A DNA stretch of 64,000 bases. It comes from Amycolatopsis roodepoortensis. Lineage in GTDB: Bacteria > Actinomycetota > Actinomycetes > Mycobacteriales > Pseudonocardiaceae. Each line of letters begins with the position of its first letter. Position 1 is the stretch's first letter. The notes beneath the pieces were generated by a model. The model saw nothing but the letters and a program-made list of their open reading frames with translations. It made no database searches and was not told where the DNA came from. Shown piece after piece: positions 25,648-33,914 of the stretch. Location: assembly GCF_014873915.1 (NCBI RefSeq), contig NZ_JADBEJ010000001.1, forward strand, positions 1,364,001 through 1,428,000, read 5' to 3'. Made by a program: the position numbers and the translations under genes.

Positions 25648-25683
25648 ACTGGGGTGACAGTGCCGTGTCGCCCGGAGGTCGAG

Positions 25684-26544
25684 ATGCCCGTCAATCAGCC
25701 CGCCCCCGCCCCCGCCCCGCTGCCCGCCGCCGAACTCGAATCCCTGACCGCCCGCCTGCACCGGGAGGGCATCATCGGTCTCCCGCAGGCGTTCACTCGT
25801 GACTGGGTCGGACGGTTGGGCGAAGACATCGAGGCGGCGTTCGCCGAAGCGCGCGGCCGCGAGAACGGCGCGGTCGGTCGCGGACCCAACCGGTTCTACG
25901 TCGAAATCCATCCCGAACAGTTGCGCGGGTTCGCCGAGTTGGCGTCCCACCCGTGGATCACCGCCGTCGCCGAGGCCGTGCTGGGTCCGGAGTACCGGAT
26001 CGTCGAGGTCGGCTTCGACGTCCCGCTGGCGGGCGCGATGGACCAGCCGTGGCACCGTGACTTCCCGATGCCCGAGGAGACCGCCCGCCACGGCAGGCTG
26101 AACTCGTTGGCCGTCAACGTGACCGCCGTCGACACCGAACCGGACATGGGGCCCTTCGAGATCGCGCCAGGCACGCACTGGGAGGACGGCGGCGCGTTCG
26201 AGCACGGCATGTTCCCTCCCCGGGAGGCGTACCCGCGCTACCGGGAACTGGCCGTACGCAAATTCCCGCGGATGGGCGACATTTCGATCCGGTCGGCGCT
26301 GACCGTCCACAGAGGAACCGCGAACCACTCGGCCAAGAGCCGTCCCGTTCTCGTCCTCGGTCTCGACGGCCCGGGAGCGGGCAACGACGCCCGCCACGAC
26401 ACCGCCGTGACGAGCGAATACTGGGCGACCCTGCCGGACTCGGTGCGCGCCCACCTCGATTGCCCGATCGTCGACACCCTGCGGCCCATCACGCAGAAGC
26501 ACACCATCGAAGGTCTCGTGATGGGCGAATCCGGAAAAGACTGA
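25684..26544 (+). CDS. Phytanoyl-CoA dioxygenase (PhyH) family protein
   Basis: A 286-residue Fe(II)/2-oxoglutarate dioxygenase. ATG start after CCGGAGG. The metal triad is visible: His124 and Asp126 in QPWHRDFPM, and His209 in TVHRGTANHS; Arg in the following SKSRPVLVLG region can hold 2-oxoglutarate. In bacteria such genes under LacI control often belong to catabolism of small natural products rather than fatty acids. It directly precedes the NRPS/PKS cluster on the same strand, but is separated by more than 400 bp and has its own operator, so I do not include it in the cluster. Confidence 0.85.
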   Translation: MPVNQPAPAPAPLPAAELESLTARLHREGIIGLPQAFTRDWVGRLGEDIEAAFAEARGRENGAVGRGPNRFYVEIHPEQLRGFAELASHPWITAVAEAVLGPEYRIVEVGFDVPLAGAMDQPWHRDFPMPEETARHGRLNSLAVNVTAVDTEPDMGPFEIAPGTHWEDGGAFEHGMFPPREAYPRYRELAVRKFPRMGDISIRSALTVHRGTANHSAKSRPVLVLGLDGPGAGNDARHDTAVTSEYWATLPDSVRAHLDCPIVDTLRPITQKHTIEGLVMGESGKD

Positions 26545-26961
26545 ACGCTGATTGTTCGCCGTCGCGGAATTTCATTCTCGCTGAAAAGCATTTCGGATTC
26601 ATTCGGTCGCCGGAGATGGCCTTGCCCGGGAAGCCGCCTCCGGTCGCCCCCGCATGACCTTATTTCTGAATCGATCGCGAAAATCGGCCCGACGGCTGTC
26701 CGTGAAGGTATTTTCCGACAAGGTGTCGGTTAATATCCGACGTGTCACCGAATGTGATCGTTCGAGTGTCGTTTGTGTCCGAAGGACCGTCGCGAAGTGC
26801 TGGCCAGGGCGCCGATTCGGGCGTAAGACACCGAAAACTGCGACGTATGGTCCAATATGGATGGAGCGTTCGGACTAAATCCGCGAAATTCGTATTCCAC
26901 GGCGCGGCCGGTCGTCATAACCTTGCGTGATTCTTCACCTGAATCTGCACTGGGGAGCAAG
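26545..26961. other. 417-bp A/T-enriched region before the NRPS/PKS cluster
   Basis: No convincing gene is present; a 74-codon frame at 26654-26878 has no ribosome binding site. Base composition is visibly richer in A and T than the genes on either side. It is the only sizeable gap before the cluster's first genes and should contain its promoter. Alternating boxes CCGAC-N5-GTCGG-N7-CCGAC at 26715-26741 form two overlapping inverted repeats and are the best candidate for a regulator site. Confidence 0.5.
26715..26741. promoter_or_regulatory. Alternating CCGAC/GTCGG boxes upstream of the NRPS/PKS cluster
   Basis: CCGAC at 26715-26719, GTCGG at 26725-26729 and CCGAC at 26737-26741. The spacers are AAGGT and TTAATAT. 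The middle box can pair with either neighbour, giving overlapping palindromes about 220 bp before the leader ORF. No cognate regulator is identified. Confidence 0.35.
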
Positions 26962-27030
26962 ATGAAGTCCACGCCGTTGTTGTTGTCGCGCGCCCGAAAA
27001 ACCTCGGAGCGACTGCTCGACGCCCGATGA
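26962..27030 (+). CDS. 22-residue leader ORF coupled to the first NRPS gene
   Basis: An ATG at 26962 preceded by GGGGAGCAA opens a 22-codon frame whose TGA overlaps the ATG of the NRPS gene (ATGA at 27027-27030). The peptide starts MKSTPLLLSRARKTSERL and is basic, with a short Leu run. The first NRPS gene has no good ribosome binding site of its own, so translation of this ORF probably delivers ribosomes to it. A true leader (control by translation), a small functional peptide, or an annotation-free extension are the options. It is seen directly in the sequence; its function is inferred. Confidence 0.6.
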   Translation: MKSTPLLLSRARKTSERLLDAR

Positions 27031-30000
27031 CCCGACCCGGCTGCGTCAGCCGATTCGACGGACACGCCCGGCAAACGCCCGACCGGATCGCGGTCTTCGA
27101 GCACGGCACCGGGATCACCTACGCCCGGCTCGCCGGCCTCGCGGGCGGCCGCGCGCTGCGGTTGCACGACGCCGGTGTGCGGCCGGGGGAGCGGGTCGGG
27201 CTCGTCACCGGGCACGGCAGCGCCGCGATCGCGGCGATCCTCGGCACCCTCGCCGTGGGCTGCACCTACGTCCCGCTGGACCCGACCTTCCCCCGGGAGC
27301 GGCTCGAATACCAGCTCGCGGCCGCGCGGGTGACCGCCGTGCTCGCGGACCCGGAGTACGTCGAACTCGCGGAATTCTTGTGCCGCACCGGATCCGCGCG
27401 GCTGGTGCGTTCGGGTGCGGAGACCGCTCCGCTCCCGGTGCCCGAATCCGACCCGGACAGCCTGGCGTACGTGCTGTTCACGTCCGGGTCCACCGGCAGG
27501 CCGAAGGCCGTCGCGCAGACCCACCGCAACCTCCTGCACGTCGTCGACAACCAGATCGACGCGCTCGGCATCACCCCGGCCGACCGGCTCAGCCTGCTCG
27601 CGTCGTTCGGCTTCGACGCGGCGATCCCGGACCTCTATCCGGCACTGCTCACCGGCGCCGCGCTCGTACCGGTCGACCTGCGCGCGCACGGCGTCGCCCA
27701 CGCCGCGCGCGAGCTGGCCCGGCACGAGGCGACCGTCTACCACTCGACGCCCACGGTCTACCGGCACCTGCTCGACATCCTCGGCGAGACCGGCCTCCCG
27801 TCCGTGCGGACCGTGCTGCTCGGCGGCGAGCAGGCGACCCACGCCGACGTCCGCCGCGGCCGGTTCGCGCCGGAATGCGTCTTCGTCAACGGTTACGGCG
27901 CCACCGAGGTGACTTTCGCCGCGCACTACCGGACGACCGCCGCCGAGCTGGACCCGGACGCCGAGGGACCGCTGCCGATCGGGCGCGCGCTGCCCGGGTT
28001 CACGCTCACCGTGCTGGACAGCGGCGAACTCGAAGTGCGCGGACGGCACCTCGTCGACGGCTACCTCGACCAGCCGAGCCCGGCGTTCGGGGTGACCGCC
28101 GACGGCGGCCGCCGCTACCGGACCGGCGACCTCGGCAGGCTCCTGCCGGACGGGAACCTCGTCTGCCTCGGCAGGCTCGACCGGCAGGTCAAGGTCCGCG
28201 GGTTCCGGGTGGAGCTGACCGAGGTCGAAGCCAAGCTCGCCGAACAGCCTGGCGTCGCCGAAGCCCGCGCGATCGTGCGAGACGGCGACTTGCTCGCCTA
28301 CGTGACCGCGGCAGGCCCGCGTCCGGACGGCCGGGTGCTCCGGGCCGCGCTGGTGGACGCCCTGCCCGGTTACTCGGTGCCCGCGGCCGTCGCGGTACTG
28401 GACAGTTTTCCGCTGACAGTCACCGGAAAGCTCGACGAACGGGCGCTGCCGGATCCGCGCTCGGCCGCGACCGTCCCGGCCGAGCGGCTGAACCCGGCCG
28501 AGGAACGTGTGCACCGGATCTGGTGCGAGGTGCTGGGCCGTGACCGGATCGGCAGCACCGAGGCGTTCTTCGACGCCGGTGGCGACTCGCTGCGGCTCGG
28601 GCGGGTGCAGGTGCGGCTGGCCGACGAGTTCGGCGTGGACGTCCCGCTGCTCGCCCTGTTCGAGCGCACGACGATCGCCGGGCAGGCCGCCTGGCTCACG
28701 AAGTCCACTTCGGACACTCGGACGCCCGTCACCGCGGAGGAGCAGGCCGGGGATCTCATCGCCGTCGTGGGGCTGGCCTGCCGGTTCCCCGGCGCGCCGG
28801 ACACCGCTTCCTTCTGGTGGAACCTCTGCGCGGGCGTCGACTCGATCCACGACTACACCGACGACGAGCTGACCGCGCTGGGCATCGGGCAGGGCCTGCG
28901 GGCCGACCCGGCGTACGTGCGGGCGGGCGGCCGGATCGAGGGGATCGAGGAGTTCGACGCCGGGTTCTTCGGCTTCACCGCCGACGAGGCCGCTAGGACC
29001 GACCCGCAGCACCGGCTCTTCCTCGAAACGGCGTGGCAGGCACTCGAAGACGCGGGCCGCGATCCCGCCGCCGAGACCGGGCCGGTCGGGGTGTTCACGG
29101 CGACCTCGGTGAACCGCTACTTCCTGTTCCACCTGTTCGGCAACCCGGCGGTGACCGGCGACGTCGACCCGGACGACTGGGAGGGTCGGCTGACCGGCCG
29201 CCAGCTCACCGACCACCTGCCCGGCCAGGTCGCCTACCGGCTCGGGCTGACCGGGCCGGCGGTGGCCGTGCAGAGCGCGTGCTCCAGCTCGCTCGCGGCG
29301 GTGGCGATGGCCGCGCAGAGCCTCGCGGACTACCGGTGCGACGTCGCGCTGGCAGGCGGGGTGAGCGTGACGTGGCCGCGGTACCGCAATGGCGGGCTCG
29401 TGTCGCCGGACGGCCGGTGCCGTGCGTTCGACGTCGCCGCGGCGGGCGCCGGGTTCAGCTCGGGTGCCGGGGCGGTCGTGCTGCGGCGGCTGGCGGACGC
29501 GATCGCCGACCGCGACCACGTGTACGCCGTGCTGCCCGGCTGGGCGATCACGAACGACGGCCCGGACCGCGCGGGCTACGCCGTGCCGGGACCGGCCGGG
29601 CAGGCGGCCGCGGTGGCCGAAGCGCTGGCCGTCGCGGAGGTCGCCCCGGACGAGGTCGCGCTGCTCGAAGCCCACGGGAGCGGCACCCCGCTGGGTGACG
29701 CGATCGAGGTGGCCGCGCTGAACCGCGTCTACCGGGACGCCCCGCCGGAATCGTGTGCGCTGGGCTCGGTGAAGACGAACATCGGGCACCTCGACGCGGC
29801 GGCCGGTATCGCCGGGCTGATCAAGGCCGTGCTGTCCGTGCGGCACGGGGTCATCCCGCCGAACCCTCATTTCACGGCCCCGCATCCGGAGGTCGACCTG
29901 GCGGGCGGTCCCTGGTACGTCCCGGCGAAGGCCGCCGACTGGCCCGCCCGTGAGCGGCGGGTGGCCGGGGTCAGCTCGTTCGGCATGGGCGGCACGAACG

Positions 30001-30452
30001 TGCACATGATCGTCGAGGAGCCGCCTGCCGCCCCGCCACGGCCCGCGGCGAGCGGCCCCTTCGTCCTGCCGGTGTCCGCGCGTGACCCGAAGGCGTTGCG
30101 CGAGGCGGTGTCCCGGCTACGCGACCGGCTCGCCACGGACACGCCGGACCTCAGGGACGTGGCATACACGCTGTCGGGCCGGCGGGCGTTCGCCTGCCGT
30201 GCCGCCGTCGTGGCCGACTCGGTCGCGACGGCGGTCGACGCGCTCGATGCCTTGCTGGCGAACGGAACCGACGTCGAGGGCCCGGCCGGGCAGGAACGGG
30301 AGCTTGCTGCCCACTGGACAGGGGGCGCCGACGTCGAGTGGAGCGCGGACGGCGATCCCGGCCGCGTCCCCTTGCCGGGCTATCCGTTCCAGCGAGAGCG
30401 GCACTGGATCGAACCACCGCACCACACAGCCGACCAGGAGACCCCTCGGTGA
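27027..30452 (+). CDS. Hybrid NRPS/PKS, A-T-KS (no AT)
   Basis: 1141 residues. An adenylation domain (about 5-475; YVLFTSGSTGRPKAV, YRTGDLGRLLPDG, TGKLDERALP with Lys468) loads a carrier domain (GGDSL, Ser521), followed by a ketosynthase (about 575-1000) with the full triad Cys752 (SACSSS), His883 (EAHGSG) and His921 (NIGHLD). After the KS comes the usual KS-AT linker and then directly the post-AT motif VPLPGYPFQRERHWI, with no acyltransferase between; this is the layout of trans-AT KS domains. The A-domain code read against GrsA is D-A-P-H-L-G-G-F-A, which I cannot match to a known amino acid. Probably the starter module: an amino acid is activated and passed to a KS for two-carbon extension, with malonyl supplied by the AT of the third protein. 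Its start overlaps a leader ORF and its end overlaps the next gene (GTGA). Confidence 0.9.
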   Translation: MTRPGCVSRFDGHARQTPDRIAVFEHGTGITYARLAGLAGGRALRLHDAGVRPGERVGLVTGHGSAAIAAILGTLAVGCTYVPLDPTFPRERLEYQLAAARVTAVLADPEYVELAEFLCRTGSARLVRSGAETAPLPVPESDPDSLAYVLFTSGSTGRPKAVAQTHRNLLHVVDNQIDALGITPADRLSLLASFGFDAAIPDLYPALLTGAALVPVDLRAHGVAHAARELARHEATVYHSTPTVYRHLLDILGETGLPSVRTVLLGGEQATHADVRRGRFAPECVFVNGYGATEVTFAAHYRTTAAELDPDAEGPLPIGRALPGFTLTVLDSGELEVRGRHLVDGYLDQPSPAFGVTADGGRRYRTGDLGRLLPDGNLVCLGRLDRQVKVRGFRVELTEVEAKLAEQPGVAEARAIVRDGDLLAYVTAAGPRPDGRVLRAALVDALPGYSVPAAVAVLDSFPLTVTGKLDERALPDPRSAATVPAERLNPAEERVHRIWCEVLGRDRIGSTEAFFDAGGDSLRLGRVQVRLADEFGVDVPLLALFERTTIAGQAAWLTKSTSDTRTPVTAEEQAGDLIAVVGLACRFPGAPDTASFWWNLCAGVDSIHDYTDDELTALGIGQGLRADPAYVRAGGRIEGIEEFDAGFFGFTADEAARTDPQHRLFLETAWQALEDAGRDPAAETGPVGVFTATSVNRYFLFHLFGNPAVTGDVDPDDWEGRLTGRQLTDHLPGQVAYRLGLTGPAVAVQSACSSSLAAVAMAAQSLADYRCDVALAGGVSVTWPRYRNGGLVSPDGRCRAFDVAAAGAGFSSGAGAVVLRRLADAIADRDHVYAVLPGWAITNDGPDRAGYAVPGPAGQAAAVAEALAVAEVAPDEVALLEAHGSGTPLGDAIEVAALNRVYRDAPPESCALGSVKTNIGHLDAAAGIAGLIKAVLSVRHGVIPPNPHFTAPHPEVDLAGGPWYVPAKAADWPARERRVAGVSSFGMGGTNVHMIVEEPPAAPPRPAASGPFVLPVSARDPKALREAVSRLRDRLATDTPDLRDVAYTLSGRRAFACRAAVVADSVATAVDALDALLANGTDVEGPAGQERELAAHWTGGADVEWSADGDPGRVPLPGYPFQRERHWIEPPHHTADQETPR

Positions 30453-33400
30453 CCGACACCTTGCCCGTCACGGGCGGCCATGGCCCGCCACTGTCCTATC
30501 CGGACACCACGCTCACGGAGCTGATCCTCGCCCAGGCCGCGCGCACCCCGGACGCCGTCGCCGTCCGGCAGGGTGACACCCGGCTCACGTACCGCGAACT
30601 GGTCGCTTCGGCGACCGGCGTCGCCCGGCTGCTTCGCGCCCGGGGTGCCGGGCCTGGCGTCCGCGTCGGTGTCTGCGCGGACCGGCGGCCGGAGCTGATC
30701 TCGACCGTCGTGGGGGTGCTGCTGTCCGGCGCCGCCTACGTGCCGCTCGAACCCGGCGGCCCGAAGGCCCGGCTGGCCGAAATCGCCGCGGACGCCGGGA
30801 TCTCGCTGGTCGTCGGTGACCGCGCGAAGGGCGAATTCGGTGCCACGGAAGGCATCGAGGCGCTCGACGTGCCCGCGCCCGTGGACGGGCCCGTCGAATG
30901 CCCCGCCGGGCCGGACGACCTTGTCCACCTCCTCTACACCTCCGGCTCCACCGGACGACCCAAGGGCGTGCTGACCAGCCACCGCAACGTGGTCGCGTTC
31001 GTCACCGGGTTCCCCGCCGCCCTCGGGATCCGGCCGGGCACCCGGACACTCGGCATCTCGTCGCCCGCCTTCGACGCCTTCACCATGGACGTGTTCGTCC
31101 CGCTGGCGCACGGCGGATCGGTCCAGCTCACCAGTGCCGCCGACCGGTCCGACCCCGAACGGCTGCGGCGGTTCCTCGTCGAGCACGCCGTCGAGTGGGG
31201 CTTCGTCACGCCGACGCTGCTGTCCATGGTGGACCCCGCGGCCGTTCCCGGCTGGCGCGTCATCGCCTGCGGTGGCGAGCCGGTGCCCGCGGAGCTCGCC
31301 GCGCGCTGGATGCCGGGGCGGCGGTTCTTCAACGCCTACGGCCCGACCGAGACCACCGTCGTGGTCGTCACCGACGAGGTCACCGGCATCCCGGCCGACC
31401 CGCTGCCGCTCGGCCGCCCGACGCCGAACCACCGGGCCTTCGTCGTGGACGCCGAGCTGCGGCCGGTCGCGCCCGGTGAGATCGGCGAGCTGCTGATCGG
31501 CGGTCCGGGCGTCGCGCTCGGCTATCTCGGCAGCCCCGAGCTGACCGCCGCGAAGTTCGTCGACGATCCGACCACGCCGGGGGAGCGGCTCTACCGCACC
31601 GGCGACCTCGTCCGCGAGCTGCCCGACGGCCGTCTCGAATTCGCCGGCCGCGCCGACCGGCAGGTGAAGGTCCGCGGCCAGCGGATCGAGCTGGGCGAGG
31701 TGGAGGCCGCGCTCACGAGCCACCCGGACGTCGACGCCGCCGCGGTGGCTGCCGTCCCCGGGCCGGCGGGCACCCGGCTGGTGGCCTTCCTCGCGCCGGC
31801 GTCCGCACCATCCGATGTGGACGAACTCGGCCGGGACCGGCTCACCGCCGCGATGCGTCCGGCCGCGGTCCGGGTGCTCGACCGGCTGCCGGTCAACCCG
31901 CTCACCGGCAAGATCGACCGGCCGGCGCTGCGCGACCTCGCCGAAGCGGCGCTGGCGGGCCAACAGGACCTCGGCGCACTCGGCACCCCTGCCGAACGCG
32001 CGGTCGCGGCGATCTGGCGCCGCGTGCTCGGCTCCGGCGCGGGGACGGATTTCCTGGCCTCGGGCGGGAATTCGATCGCCGCGATGCGGCTGGTCGCGGC
32101 ACTGCGGGCGGAGCTGGCCGCGGACGTCGCCACGGAGGACGTCTTCACCGGCGGTACGCTCGAAGAGCTCACCCGGCGGGTCGCCTCCGCGCCGCCGCTG
32201 ACCGGGCCTGGGCTGACCACCGGGCACGCACCCGCTTTGTCTCCGCAGCAACGGCGGCTGTGGTTCCTCGACCAGCTCGCCCCGGACGCCGCGCCGTACA
32301 ACATCGCGATGGCGTTCCGGCTGACCGGCGCGCTGGACGTCGACGCGCTGCGCCACGCCCTGCGCGCGGTCGCCGAGCGGCACGACGTGCTCCGCTGGCG
32401 GATCCGGGCCGTCGACGGAGCGCCGGTGGCGGATCGCCTGCCGCCGTCGGACGTTCCGCTGCCGGTGGTGCCGGTGACCGAGGACGGTCTGCGGGCCCGG
32501 CTGGCCGCCGACGCCGCGACGCCGGTGCGTCTCGACCGCGAGGCTCCCTGGCGCGTGCGGCTCTACCGGCTCGGCGAGACGGAGCACGTGCTCGGCTTCA
32601 CGCTGCATCACGCGGTGTTCGACGGCTGGTCGCAGGAGCTGCTGTGCGCCGACCTGTCGGCGGCCTACCGTGGCGAGCCGCTGCCGCCGCCGGTGGCGTC
32701 CTATGCGGACTACGCGGTGTGGCGGGCCGGACGTGACGAACGCCGTGAGGCCGTGGATGTCGCGTGGTGGACCGAGCATCTCGCCGGTGCACCGGCCACA
32801 ATGGACCTTCCTCGGGACAGGCCGCGTCCGGCCGTGCAGACCTACCGGGGCGCCAGCCTGCGTCAGTCCTTTTCGGACAGTGTCGCCGAGTCGGTCCTGG
32901 CGCTGGCCGCCCGCACCGGCACGACGCGCGCCGGGGTCCTGCTCGCCGCGTTCGGCCAGCTACTGCGGCGGCTCACCGGCGCGACCGACCACCTGGTCGC
33001 CACGGTCGTCGCGGACCGGCAGCTCGCCGAATGCCAAGAGGTCGCCGGGTTCTTCGTGGACATCGTGCCGGTGCGGCTGCGGGCCGACGACGCCGCGGAC
33101 TTCGCCACGCACGTCCGCGACGGCGGCGCGGAACTCCTCGCCGCGACCGCGCATCCGGCCGCGCCGGTCGAGCGGCTCGTCGAGGTGCTCGGTGTGCCCC
33201 GCGACCCCGCGCACGCCCCGCTCGTGCAGGTGATGTTCAACGTCCTGAACTTCACCGAGCCGCGGCTGGACCTTCCCGGCGTGGCCTCGGCGTGGCTGCC
33301 GGTCGACAAGCCGGGGTCGCCGTTCGACCTCACGGTGTACGTCCACGACGACGGCGTCGAACTGCTGTACAACCCGGACCTGTTCGATCACGCCCGGATG

Positions 33401-33901
33401 GCCGGGCTCGCCGAGGACTACGTCGCGCTGCTCGGCGCGCTGGCCGCGGCGCCGGACGCGCCGGTCGGGACCAGCGTGCCGGAGCTGCCGCGGGCGGGCG
33501 TCCGCACCGCCGCGCCGGCCGCGGCGACCCGCGTCCAAGCACGACCGCCGTCGGTGGCCGCGGACCCGGCGGTGCTCGCCGCGACCGAGGCCGTGATCGC
33601 TCGTGCCTGGTGCGACGTCCTCGGTGTCACCGAAGTCGGGCACACCGACAATTTCTTCGACGTCGGCGGGAATTCGCTCGCCCTGGCCCGGGTCCACGCC
33701 CAGCTCACCGACCGGCTCGCCCGCCGGATCCCGATGGTCGACCTGTTCAGCCATCCCACCGTCCGCGCCCTCGCCGCGCATCTGCACTCCGGTGTCGCCG
33801 CCAGCCCCGAACTGGCTCGTGCCGCCGAACGCGTCGCCGCCCGCCGCGGCCGCACCCAGTCCAGAAGACCCCGTCGCACCGCCGGCCCTACCGGCCCTTG
33901 A
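30449..33901 (+). CDS. NRPS, A-T-C-T
   Basis: 1150 residues, GTG start overlapping the previous stop. Adenylation (about 20-520; LLYTSGSTGRPKGV, NAYGPTETTVV, YRTGDLVRELPDG, NPLTGKIDRP), carrier 1 (SGGNS, Ser542), condensation (about 595-1010) with intact HHAVFDG (His720, His721, Asp725), and carrier 2 (VGGNS, Ser1076). Code against GrsA: D-A-M-F-I-C-A-V-V, suggesting a hydrophobic residue, but without an exact known match. The order is unusual: C follows its A-T partner and the second T has no A domain of its own, so it must be loaded in trans (by one of the other A domains, the AT, or an ATP-grasp product). The gap to the PKS gene is 13 bp, with an AGGAG site. Confidence 0.9.
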   Translation: MTDTLPVTGGHGPPLSYPDTTLTELILAQAARTPDAVAVRQGDTRLTYRELVASATGVARLLRARGAGPGVRVGVCADRRPELISTVVGVLLSGAAYVPLEPGGPKARLAEIAADAGISLVVGDRAKGEFGATEGIEALDVPAPVDGPVECPAGPDDLVHLLYTSGSTGRPKGVLTSHRNVVAFVTGFPAALGIRPGTRTLGISSPAFDAFTMDVFVPLAHGGSVQLTSAADRSDPERLRRFLVEHAVEWGFVTPTLLSMVDPAAVPGWRVIACGGEPVPAELAARWMPGRRFFNAYGPTETTVVVVTDEVTGIPADPLPLGRPTPNHRAFVVDAELRPVAPGEIGELLIGGPGVALGYLGSPELTAAKFVDDPTTPGERLYRTGDLVRELPDGRLEFAGRADRQVKVRGQRIELGEVEAALTSHPDVDAAAVAAVPGPAGTRLVAFLAPASAPSDVDELGRDRLTAAMRPAAVRVLDRLPVNPLTGKIDRPALRDLAEAALAGQQDLGALGTPAERAVAAIWRRVLGSGAGTDFLASGGNSIAAMRLVAALRAELAADVATEDVFTGGTLEELTRRVASAPPLTGPGLTTGHAPALSPQQRRLWFLDQLAPDAAPYNIAMAFRLTGALDVDALRHALRAVAERHDVLRWRIRAVDGAPVADRLPPSDVPLPVVPVTEDGLRARLAADAATPVRLDREAPWRVRLYRLGETEHVLGFTLHHAVFDGWSQELLCADLSAAYRGEPLPPPVASYADYAVWRAGRDERREAVDVAWWTEHLAGAPATMDLPRDRPRPAVQTYRGASLRQSFSDSVAESVLALAARTGTTRAGVLLAAFGQLLRRLTGATDHLVATVVADRQLAECQEVAGFFVDIVPVRLRADDAADFATHVRDGGAELLAATAHPAAPVERLVEVLGVPRDPAHAPLVQVMFNVLNFTEPRLDLPGVASAWLPVDKPGSPFDLTVYVHDDGVELLYNPDLFDHARMAGLAEDYVALLGALAAAPDAPVGTSVPELPRAGVRTAAPAAATRVQARPPSVAADPAVLAATEAVIARAWCDVLGVTEVGHTDNFFDVGGNSLALARVHAQLTDRLARRIPMVDLFSHPTVRALAAHLHSGVAASPELARAAERVAARRGRTQSRRPRRTAGPTGP

Positions 33902-33914
33902 TAGGAGCACCACC

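Noticed and set aside
25684..26544. PhyH dioxygenase as the first gene of the NRPS/PKS cluster
   Set aside because: It has its own LacI regulator and operator and is separated by over 400 bp from the cluster.
26654..26878. 74-codon frame before the NRPS/PKS cluster
   Set aside because: No ribosome binding site, basic unstructured product, and the region is A/T-enriched promoter-like DNA.
26745..30005. Long antisense frame opposite the first NRPS gene
   Set aside because: Typical high-GC shadow frame; composition Arg/Gly/Val-rich without motifs, while the plus strand has complete A, T and KS signatures. The same applies to the antisense frames at 30380-32779, 36231-39023, 39395-42298 and 44392-46572.
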